Shown piece after piece: positions 1-6,897 of a DNA stretch of 64,000 nucleotides (positions are counted from its first letter, which is position 1; each line of letters begins with the position of its first letter). Location of the stretch: positions 2,666,001 to 2,730,000 of the forward strand of contig NZ_JAGVRK010000001.1 of the NCBI RefSeq assembly GCF_018283675.1. Direction: 5' to 3'. The notes beneath the pieces are model-generated. The model had not been told where the DNA came from and searched no databases. It was given only the letters and a program-made list of their open reading frames with translations. The DNA is from Metabacillus flavus (lineage in GTDB: Bacteria > Bacillota > Bacilli > Bacillales > Bacillaceae). The translations under genes were made by a program, and so were the position numbers.

Positions 1-85
1 CAAATTTCCATATTGCTTCATGTTTCAAATCAATCGTTCCCGTGGAATTAGCCCTTATGGAATGACTTCTTTTAGCTCTCATCAT
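1..85 (-). CDS. Possible N-terminus of a further gene, cut by the window edge
   Basis: An open frame beginning at tandem ATG codons (85 and 82 on the minus strand) runs to the left edge without a stop, giving about 28 residues starting MMRAKRSHSIRANST. It lies directly downstream of a paired ACATGT operator like those before the other genes of this locus, which is the main reason to suspect a gene. There is no convincing Shine-Dalgarno sequence before either ATG, so the true start may lie outside the window. I do not recognise the family. Confidence 0.3.
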   Translation of the reverse strand, partial: MMRAKRSHSIRANSTGTIDLKHEAIWKF

Positions 86-89
86 GTTT

Positions 90-106
90 ACATGTTAAAT
101 ACATGT
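90..106 (-). promoter_or_regulatory. Paired ACATGT operator, site 1
   Basis: Two ACATGT cores (90-95 and 101-106) are separated by five bases, so their centres are 11 bp apart. The right core extends to the perfect 10-bp palindrome ATACATGTAT (99-108). The same spacing recurs at 3664, 6573 and 14163. Here it precedes whatever gene lies to the left. Binding by the locus GntR-type regulator is inferred. Confidence 0.6.
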
Positions 107-111
107 ATAAG

Positions 112-150
112 AATAAAAAGGGGCATGGGATTCATAAAACCCAGCCCCCC
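112..150 (-). terminator. Rho-independent terminator after the binding-protein gene
   Basis: Read on the minus strand, a GC-rich stem (GGGGC-TGGG pairing with CCCATGCCCC, one-base bulge) is followed by CTTTTTATTC. It lies just past the stop codon at 159 and closes the ABC-transporter operon. Confidence 0.75.
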
Positions 151-158
151 CTCCTCTC

Positions 159-1712
159 TTACTTCCAATGTTCCTCATCTTTAATCTGGGAATTGTACTC
201 CTCAATCATTTTCTGGCCGCCCATATTCAAATATTCCTCGACCATCTTATCCCAGTCAGAAACCGGACGCTGCCCCGCAATCATTTTTGCCTGTTCATCG
301 AAAAGAAACTGATCAAATTCTTCTTTTTTCTGCTGTGCCGTTTCAGATACAAGGCCATTGACAGGATTCATGTAATGCTTTGTAGACTTGTGCATTTCTT
401 CAAGCTCTTTCGCAAGGCTTGAAACTTTTTCATTTTTATAATCCTTGTAGAACTCATTCACATCTTCATTCGGCGGCCACATTGCATTGTCTACATAGTA
501 GGTAGAAGGCGTTTTTCCCTCTGTAGCAAAATTCGGGTCAAGTACCGCTGTTCCATCCTGCATGGTGTACCCTTTGCCTTCATTTCCCCACCACCAGTCA
601 AACTCTTTATTATCCGGTGTCCGGTCTTCACGCGGATAGAAGGTGCGCCCGAACTCCATCATTTCAAGAATTTTTTCAATCTTGCCCGGATCTTTTGCAA
701 GATCGGCCGAAATCGCGGTAATTCCGCCATAGCCTGAGGTTGCTGTATAACCGGTATTGCCGTCCGGATCAGCGAATGGGTAAAGCGGAGCGAATTCGGC
801 ATTCGGCTGAAGCTCCAGTAATCCGGCATAATAAGCCTCCGACATTCCTCTCGGCGCTCCAACGAAAATTCCCGCTTTGCCTGAGAAGAACTCCTTATTC
901 GTATCTGGCCACGTTAGTACCGCATAATCCTGCGTGATCGCTTTTTCTTTGTAAAGGTCGGCAAAAAATTGAATCGTTTCTTTGCGTGCATCGGAGATCA
1001 TTCCCGGGATATAATTGCCGTTTTCATCTTTATGCAGCCACGACTCTGCATTCCAATAAGCGCCCATGTCAAAATCCGGGTTGATTTTTTCTCCCATCGC
1101 AAATCCGTACGTGTCATTTTTTCCATTTCCATCTGGATCCTTTTTGGTGAAAGCTAACGCTACTTCTTTCAGTTCTTCATAGTTCTTTGGCATTTCAAGA
1201 CCCAGTTTGTCTAACCAGTCTTTACGGATAATCGGAGTCAGGTCAGCTTCAGGGTAATAAGTAGGGATACCATAAATTTTTCCATTTACCTTCATGGACT
1301 CCCAAATGTGATCTGGAACATTTTTTAACGTTTCATATTTGCCGATATAATCATCAAGAGGCAAAAATGCGCCTTGCCCCGCCCATTTTGCATACCGCGT
1401 GTCCACAGGTTCAAATCCAACCATGTCCGGTACATCCCCTGAAGCTACCACTGCAGAAAGCTTCTCCTGATAATCAGCCTGCGGAACGAATTGAACCTGA
1501 TAATCCACATTGAATTTTTCATTAATCATTTTCAATCCTGCGCCATCCTTTGGAGGGGGATCCCCAAAACGAAAATCAATGGCGGTTACTGTATATTTTT
1601 TATTCGGATCCTTTTCCTTTTCTGCCGGTTTAGAAGCGGTATCATTAGACGTACAGCCTCCTGCCAGAAGAATACCTGCTAATAAAAGACTTAACCCTTT
1701 CGCTCTCTTCAT
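159..1712 (-). CDS. ABC transporter substrate-binding lipoprotein, LplA/YtcQ-like
   Basis: This 517-residue protein is a family-1 extracellular solute-binding protein. It should sit on the outer face of the membrane and hand an oligosaccharide to the two permeases encoded just upstream in the operon. A hydrophobic signal peptide ends in a lipobox, AGGC, with the lipidated cysteine at residue 20. The long mature domain resembles the LplA/YtcQ group used for complex plant or uronate-containing sugars. The start ATG is preceded by GGAGGG. No ATPase gene is nearby; such importers usually share a housekeeping MsmX-type ATPase encoded elsewhere. The substrate is not readable; the neighbouring lyase-family enzyme suggests an acidic polysaccharide fragment. 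Confidence 0.85.
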   Translation of the reverse strand: MKRAKGLSLLLAGILLAGGCTSNDTASKPAEKEKDPNKKYTVTAIDFRFGDPPPKDGAGLKMINEKFNVDYQVQFVPQADYQEKLSAVVASGDVPDMVGFEPVDTRYAKWAGQGAFLPLDDYIGKYETLKNVPDHIWESMKVNGKIYGIPTYYPEADLTPIIRKDWLDKLGLEMPKNYEELKEVALAFTKKDPDGNGKNDTYGFAMGEKINPDFDMGAYWNAESWLHKDENGNYIPGMISDARKETIQFFADLYKEKAITQDYAVLTWPDTNKEFFSGKAGIFVGAPRGMSEAYYAGLLELQPNAEFAPLYPFADPDGNTGYTATSGYGGITAISADLAKDPGKIEKILEMMEFGRTFYPREDRTPDNKEFDWWWGNEGKGYTMQDGTAVLDPNFATEGKTPSTYYVDNAMWPPNEDVNEFYKDYKNEKVSSLAKELEEMHKSTKHYMNPVNGLVSETAQQKKEEFDQFLFDEQAKMIAGQRPVSDWDKMVEEYLNMGGQKMIEEYNSQIKDEEHWK

Positions 1713-1770
1713 CCCAATCCCTCCGTTTACAGTAATTGACCCATGAATTTAACCTGAATGCAGCGTTTCA

Positions 1771-2661
1771 TCACCCTTTAACAGATCCAAGCATCACCCC
1801 TTTAGCAAAGTGTTTTTGAAGAAATGGATACACGAGCAGGATCGGAAGCGTGGCGAGCAGGATCGCCGCCATTTGTATAGTTTCAGGCGGCGGCGGACTT
1901 TCGAGCATGGCAGCTGTACTGCCGAGTGCTGAATTGGGCTCATTGATGACGACAATCTGCCGCAAAACCACTTGAATCGGCCATAGAGACGGATCATTCA
2001 AGTAAAGAATTCCAGTAAAGTAGTTGTTCCAATGCATCACTGCATAAAACAATCCAAACGCCGCAAGAGCAGGCTTGGATAGCGGAAGGACAATTTTCCA
2101 GAACACCTGTCCTTCATTCGCCCCGTCTATTAAAGCCGCATCGTGAAGCTCTTCAGGTATGTTCAGGAAAAACTGCCTCATGACAATCAAATAAAATGGA
2201 CTGATCGCAACTGGAATGATCAGAGACCAAATCGAATTCAGCAAGCCGGTAGCTTTGACCACAAGGTAAGTTGGAATCATTCCGGCACTGAATAGAATGG
2301 TAAAGAGCACGAACAGGATGAAAAATCTTTGACCGGCAATCGGGCGGGCAAGAGCATAGGCCATTGTGGCGGTAAAAAACAAATTCACAATTGTCCCTGC
2401 CACCGTAATAAAAACCGTAACTCCGAGCGACCTTAAAAAGTTATTGGAGCTGAGGATGTATTCATAAGCATCCGTTACCCACTGCTTAGGCCAAAGCAGA
2501 AAGTCATTGTTTAAAAAATCGGATAAGGAAGAAAAGGAGACCGTGAAAATATAAAGAAAAGGAAAAATCATGACAAAGCCTATCAGGAGCAATGCGAGCA
2601 TATTGAACCCTTCCAGGATCCGGTCAGGCACGGAACGATGGTGCATATCTTTCACATCCAT
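1771..2661 (-). CDS. Carbohydrate ABC permease, LplC/YtcP-like
   Basis: A 296-residue inner-membrane permease subunit with about six hydrophobic segments. It carries the EAA loop that contacts the ATPase (around residues 170-200, with DAALIDGANEG and a following LPLSKPALA). It would pair with the LplB-like permease encoded 7 bp upstream to form the pore of a CUT1-type sugar importer. The C-terminal ending KGVMLGSVKG is typical of LplC/YtcP proteins. The Shine-Dalgarno sequence is weak, so translation may be coupled to the preceding gene. An internal ATG at codon 6 is an alternative start. Confidence 0.85.
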   Translation of the reverse strand: MDVKDMHHRSVPDRILEGFNMLALLLIGFVMIFPFLYIFTVSFSSLSDFLNNDFLLWPKQWVTDAYEYILSSNNFLRSLGVTVFITVAGTIVNLFFTATMAYALARPIAGQRFFILFVLFTILFSAGMIPTYLVVKATGLLNSIWSLIIPVAISPFYLIVMRQFFLNIPEELHDAALIDGANEGQVFWKIVLPLSKPALAAFGLFYAVMHWNNYFTGILYLNDPSLWPIQVVLRQIVVINEPNSALGSTAAMLESPPPPETIQMAAILLATLPILLVYPFLQKHFAKGVMLGSVKG

Positions 2662-2668
2662 TCATTGT

Positions 2669-3646
2669 TTAATAGAGGCCTTCCTGTCCAAATCTTTTGG
2701 CAAGTTTGTTGGCAGTGACCACAAGGATCAATCCTACGACTCCTTTAAAAAGCCCGACAGCTGTGGCAAAACCGTAATCAGCCTGCTGAATGCCTTTGAA
2801 GTAAACAAACGTATCCAAAACATTTCCAACATCCATGTTGAACGGATTCAGCATGAGGAAGATCTGTTCAAAACCGCTGTCCAGAACATTACCCAGTCTT
2901 AAAATCAGCAGGATAAGAATGGTGCTTTTTAGAGCAGGCAGAGTAATGTACCAAATTTGCTTCAAACGTCCGGCTCCATCCATAATGGCTGCTTCATATA
3001 GCTGCGGATTGATTCCAGACAAGGCTGCAAGGAAAATAATCGTACCCCATCCGGCCTCTTTCCAAATAACCTGAAGGACAATAAGCGGCTGGAAAAAGGC
3101 TGGATTTGTAAGGAAAGGGACAGAATCAAGACCTGCCGCCATCAGCATGCTGTTGATGAGACCTTCACTTCTCAAGAAAATCACTGTAATGCCGACAACA
3201 ACTACCCAGGATAAAAAGTGAGGAAGGTAAATGACCGATTGAACAATCCGTTTAAACGTTTGGCTTCTCACCTCATTAAGCATAATGGCTAAAATAATCG
3301 GAACCGGAAAGGCGAAAACAATCTGGAGGAATGAGAGACTCAGTGTATTCCAGATTACCTGCAGAACATCACTATTTGAAAAAATTTTTTCAAAATGAGC
3401 GAAGCCAACCCAAGGGCTTTCAACAATCCCCTGAAACGGATTATAATCCTTGAAAGCAAGCACCAGACCAAGCATTGGAATGTATTTATAAATCAGGAAG
3501 TAGAGCAGCCCCGGAAGAAGCAGCAGGTATAAATAACGCTGTCTCATAAATGATCGTTTCGCCTTAGCAGCCAGTGATATTTTTCGAACCGGCAGCTTTT
3601 CATTTAATTTAGGCACGGCCGGGGTTTGAACAGGCTGATTTTCCAT
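2669..3646 (-). CDS. Carbohydrate ABC permease, LplB/YteP-like
   Basis: A 325-residue permease subunit with a short cytoplasmic N-terminus followed by about six membrane segments. The EAA loop is visible around residues 215-240 (YEAAIMDGAG ... ITLPALKSTI). It is the usual heterodimer partner of the LplC-like protein that follows. The start ATG lies 6 bases after a strong AAGGAGGG, and an operator pair lies 18 bases upstream of the start codon. The three transporter genes therefore look like an independently controlled unit within the locus. Confidence 0.85.
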   Translation of the reverse strand: MENQPVQTPAVPKLNEKLPVRKISLAAKAKRSFMRQRYLYLLLLPGLLYFLIYKYIPMLGLVLAFKDYNPFQGIVESPWVGFAHFEKIFSNSDVLQVIWNTLSLSFLQIVFAFPVPIILAIMLNEVRSQTFKRIVQSVIYLPHFLSWVVVVGITVIFLRSEGLINSMLMAAGLDSVPFLTNPAFFQPLIVLQVIWKEAGWGTIIFLAALSGINPQLYEAAIMDGAGRLKQIWYITLPALKSTILILLILRLGNVLDSGFEQIFLMLNPFNMDVGNVLDTFVYFKGIQQADYGFATAVGLFKGVVGLILVVTANKLAKRFGQEGLY

Positions 3647-3663
3647 GTGATCCCTCCTTATAT

Positions 3664-3680
3664 ACCTGTATAGAACTTGT
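3664..3680 (-). promoter_or_regulatory. Paired operator, site 2, before the permease genes
   Basis: The cores ACCTGT (3664-3669) and ACTTGT (3675-3680) are spaced exactly as in the other three sites (centres 11 bp apart). The first lies in the near-palindrome TATACCTGTATA (3661-3672). It sits just upstream of the LplB-like start codon, a position suited to repression. Confidence 0.55.
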
Positions 3681-3702
3681 ATTTCGTTATGCAGAGAGTG
3701 CC

Positions 3703-4317
3703 TTACCCTGCTCTGGACGGATGCAGTTTATGAAATCTTCTGCTGCATGCCCACTCAATGAAGCAAACCGGCCCGGATATAGCGAAGAACGGCAAAAGGC
3801 CTGGGATATAGAACAAAATCACTCCTATTAATAGAAGTCCTGCTGCCAGCAGAAAAAACGAAGCCGGGTATCCTAACAGAAGATAGATTGCGTTTTTTAT
3901 ATATCCAAAGTTTTTCATATCAAAATTTACATAAAGTGAAAAAACAGAAATAAATCCAAAGAGCCAGACAGCAAGTAAGATAAAGCATAAATAAGAGGCT
4001 AAAAGTGCATAAATCGAAGGAAAGGTCCTGAAAAAACTATAGTCAATATATAGAACGGCTCCTATCGTAAAAAAGAGGTATCCAAGCTTATTTGCATTTT
4101 TCCATTCCTTCCAGTAATACTCCCGAAACACCTTGCTTGTCTTCTGATCTCCGCCTTTAATGAAAGACCTGACGGTATGGTGGGCGGCGGCTGTAGCTGG
4201 GAAAATTCCCAGTACTGCCAATCCAGCGAGTGTATACATTATCCAGAGCACATTCAGCCAGGCCAATTTTGCACCCCAATCACAAAGCTCCATAACCTTT
4301 CCGCTAATTCCTTCCAA
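3703..4317 (-). CDS. YesL/DUF624-family membrane protein
   Basis: A 204-residue integral membrane protein with four to five hydrophobic segments, matching the DUF624 family (YesL, YteU). These small proteins are encoded beside LplABC-type sugar importers and their exact job is unknown. The N-terminal region has the family-like pattern of a short amphipathic stretch, a first membrane helix and a GIFPATAAA turn. Translation appears to start at TTG (4317), seven bases after GGGGGAGA; an out-of-frame ATG lies between. It is encoded between the lyase-family gene and the permeases, with 56 bp to the LplB-like gene. Confidence 0.8.
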   Translation of the reverse strand: MEGISGKVMELCDWGAKLAWLNVLWIMYTLAGLAVLGIFPATAAAHHTVRSFIKGGDQKTSKVFREYYWKEWKNANKLGYLFFTIGAVLYIDYSFFRTFPSIYALLASYLCFILLAVWLFGFISVFSLYVNFDMKNFGYIKNAIYLLLGYPASFFLLAAGLLLIGVILFYIPGLLPFFAISGPVCFIEWACSRRFHKLHPSRAG

Positions 4318-4404
4318 AGCTCATCTCCCCCTTTCCTTATGAAAGGCTTTATTCCCAAATAGGATTGATTTCGATGCAACTAGCTCTTAGAAAAGAGCCT
4401 TACC

Positions 4405-6552
4405 TTATAAAAGGATTGTTTTGTCAGACTCCGAATCTGCTGTGATTCGGATTTTCAAAGCATCCTCTGCATTAACGGGCAGCGATATATGGCATGTTTC
4501 AGAAAGACCTTCCTTTGTGATCTTCAGTTCGTTTTTATCTATTAGCCAGCTGATGCTGCAATCACATTTTTTGCCGTAAATACGCGGAATGATGACGGTC
4601 AACAGGGTTTCCTCACTGCTTTCAGCCTCCAGATAAGTACCATATTTCTCTGCGCCCCCGTATATTTTATGAACGGCCATAACCCTTTCTTTCGGCCAAA
4701 GTATTTCAGCCGAATGATGATCCCCTTCAATTGTCAAGGATTTCCCAGGCAATGATTCTCCTGTAAAAATTTGCTTGCCGTTTGACCTTATTGCGGATTT
4801 TGTGTGAAACAGATAGGTTAATCGATCATGTTTATTCTTTTTTTCAGTCTGATCCCAGATAAGATAAATCCCATGCTTCTCTGAAAAGATCAAGGTTCGC
4901 CGGAATCCATTAATTCGCCCTCCATAGCTTTTAGCCGCTTCACCAGTTACCCTTCCCCACCCATCCTTTGCAGCATGTTTGACAATCGCTCCCCCGCCCC
5001 TGAGGCTTTGGCCTTTCCCGTTTACTAAAAGGGAATTGTGTCCGATTGTTCCGGTTGTGAAATCATTCCCCGGTCCCGGAACGTAATCCTGGTATCCCGG
5101 ATCTGTCAGCAGCCATTCCCCTCCTGCATTCAGGATTACACTATTTTGATCAAAGTGATTGTGATCCCTGGCGGAACGGCTTGATGTAAAGGAAAGAACG
5201 CTATCCTCTTTTCCCCATCCCGTTCTCATAGCAGCGAGTCCAATAGATTCAAAGACTTTGACATACGGCTGAGTGTAATACTTTTCAGGCGGGAGGGGCT
5301 GTATTGGATGAACCGGATAGTGCAGCTGCTCAAGTGATTCTCTGCAAAAATTATGAATATACCATTTTGCTGCCGGGTTTTGATTGCGGCTTGCCAGGAA
5401 ATACATTAAAGCTGAAAGTTCTAGCTTATGAAAGGAATCCGAGAAGTTGCTGTGTTCCGGAATGCTCCCTGCACCCATCAGCCAGAAAAACTGATCTGGC
5501 AATATTCGGCTGAAATACATATGACTGCTTAAGCTTTTGTCGCCTGTTTTTTTCCGGTATGCATCTGCTGCAGACAGCAGGTGATGCACCGCAACTGCTG
5601 TATATAGAAGACCTTCCGTTTCCTCAGAAGCTGATTTTTCGTTCAAATAAATCTGCAAATAGGTTTTAGCGGAGTTTATGTAAGTTTCTGTTTGAGAGAC
5701 TTCTTCCCAAATAACGAGGGAACCGATTAAAAGCGCACATTGTTTTGAGCATACGATGTTATGCATGTCAAAATTTTCAAAGTCCGCGGCCAGCGGCCGA
5801 ATTCCGTGGGACAGAATGGCATTTCGAATCAATTGCGCATCCCTCTCGGACAGCAAATGGCGGATGGTATCATATCCGATTGCCGCCCCCATTAGGAAAT
5901 GGGCATTGCTCAAGTTTCCTTCTGAACCGCGGTGCGGAAATTCATACCACCGGGTAAACCCGGCAAGCCCCAATAAGTATTCTTTGATTTTCTCTGCAAA
6001 TTCCTTCCGCTCCGTTAAGCAAAAGGCGATGCTCAAACCTTTAATCCTTTCCTCTATTCTTCTCGAAAACATCGTCCAATAAGGATATTCCTTATATCCT
6101 GGAGGATCCTCCAGCTGATCCGGCTGAAGCAGAGGGATGGAAATGCTCATCGTGTGCTCTGCTTTGCCGTATGTAATTAAAAGCTCCCTTTCCTCTAAAA
6201 ACTCTTCTGCCTTTGAAATGGACTTATGACAAGCATCCGCTAAAGAGCCTGAGTTCATTGAAGCGGGAGATAGAGACAGGAGTCTTTCTTTTAAAGCGCT
6301 TACATCTTTATTTTTAACTGCAGGTACAATCTTTATTTTTTTCCTTACAGATTCATCCCTCCCTATAACGGTAAAGAATGTTTCTCCTTCTTTTTGCGCA
6401 ATCAGGTGACCATCTGAGACTGAGAGAAGTTCCGGTGCTTCTGTTTTGATTTCAGGAGTGAATCCTTCCGGGCAGTAAAACCATTTGACCTCTGCCTTTT
6501 CTCCAACCGCCAGTGTACTTATATCCAACACCTCAAATCTCGCTGTACTCAA
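4405..6552 (-). CDS. Cytoplasmic heparinase II/III-family protein
   Basis: The C-terminal half (about residues 440-620) shows the heparinase II/III-like fold signature, with HNHFDQNSVIL, an LTDPGYQDY stretch and HNSLLVNG, which includes candidate catalytic His/Tyr residues. The middle is an alpha-toroid-like helical region typical of polysaccharide lyases, and the first 100 residues look like a small beta domain. There is no signal peptide, so it should act on imported oligosaccharides. I place the start at TTG 6552, just after AAGGGGGGATAG, giving 715 residues. A GTG 33 bases upstream is open in frame but would put the operator inside the coding region. The substrate (uronate-containing glycan) is inferred from family and neighbours. 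Confidence 0.8.
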   Translation of the reverse strand: MSTARFEVLDISTLAVGEKAEVKWFYCPEGFTPEIKTEAPELLSVSDGHLIAQKEGETFFTVIGRDESVRKKIKIVPAVKNKDVSALKERLLSLSPASMNSGSLADACHKSISKAEEFLEERELLITYGKAEHTMSISIPLLQPDQLEDPPGYKEYPYWTMFSRRIEERIKGLSIAFCLTERKEFAEKIKEYLLGLAGFTRWYEFPHRGSEGNLSNAHFLMGAAIGYDTIRHLLSERDAQLIRNAILSHGIRPLAADFENFDMHNIVCSKQCALLIGSLVIWEEVSQTETYINSAKTYLQIYLNEKSASEETEGLLYTAVAVHHLLSAADAYRKKTGDKSLSSHMYFSRILPDQFFWLMGAGSIPEHSNFSDSFHKLELSALMYFLASRNQNPAAKWYIHNFCRESLEQLHYPVHPIQPLPPEKYYTQPYVKVFESIGLAAMRTGWGKEDSVLSFTSSRSARDHNHFDQNSVILNAGGEWLLTDPGYQDYVPGPGNDFTTGTIGHNSLLVNGKGQSLRGGGAIVKHAAKDGWGRVTGEAAKSYGGRINGFRRTLIFSEKHGIYLIWDQTEKKNKHDRLTYLFHTKSAIRSNGKQIFTGESLPGKSLTIEGDHHSAEILWPKERVMAVHKIYGGAEKYGTYLEAESSEETLLTVIIPRIYGKKCDCSISWLIDKNELKITKEGLSETCHISLPVNAEDALKIRITADSESDKTILL

Positions 6553-6572
6553 GACTATCCCCCCTTTTGCAT

Positions 6573-6589
6573 ACATGTATTTCACTTGT
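6573..6589 (-). promoter_or_regulatory. Paired operator, site 3, before the heparinase-family gene
   Basis: ACATGT (6573-6578, inside the perfect palindrome ATACATGTAT) and ACTTGT (6584-6589) have centres 11 bp apart. The pair ends 21 bases upstream of the chosen TTG start, about the same place as site 4 relative to its gene. Confidence 0.6.
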
Positions 6590-6865
6590 ATTCACTACAA
6601 TATGAAAAGACTGGCAATCTATGTATCTACAAATAAATTATCACAATTTACTGACAACTTCAACGGCTTTTTCATATTTTTGGAAAACTATTGAGATAGG
6701 AATGGTTTATTTCAGCTCCATGATGCTTGCTTTCCCTATGGTCGGACGATTGATCCCTTTTTATCCCCCGGCGTCTATATAATTTTATCTGTCCCGCTGC
6801 TCGCATAGAAGTCTCGGATCTTCGGCTTGTTTTCACATAAAAGAACCTATTCAGATAATTTGAAA
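6590..6865. other. Intergenic stretch without a recognised gene
   Basis: This AT-rich gap separates the secreted-protein gene from the heparinase-family gene and should hold the latter's promoter. Possible -35-like elements (TTGAAG, TTGTCA on the minus strand near 6650) are present, but no clean -10 partner can be fixed. A short plus-strand frame near 6720-6780 (MMLAFPMVGRLIPFYPP) has no ribosome binding site and I do not call it. Confidence 0.4.
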
Positions 6866-6867
6866 AG

Positions 6868-6897
6868 TTAGGGGAGGGCGCTTTACACGCCCCCTCA
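6868..6897 (-). terminator. Terminator after the secreted propeller gene
   Basis: On the minus strand GGGGGCG and CGCCCTCCCC form a GC-rich stem with a seven-base loop immediately after the stop codon at 6898, followed by a modest T-containing tail (TAACTTTTC). Confidence 0.55.

Noticed and set aside
6553-6585. GTG start for the heparinase-family protein 33 bases upstream
   Set aside because: It would place the ATACATGTAT operator inside the coding region and lacks a ribosome binding site, whereas TTG 6552 follows AAGGGGGGATAG.
6720-6780. Short frame MMLAFPMVGRLIPFYPP upstream of the heparinase-family gene
   Set aside because: It is under 20 residues with no ribosome binding site and no match to a known leader peptide.
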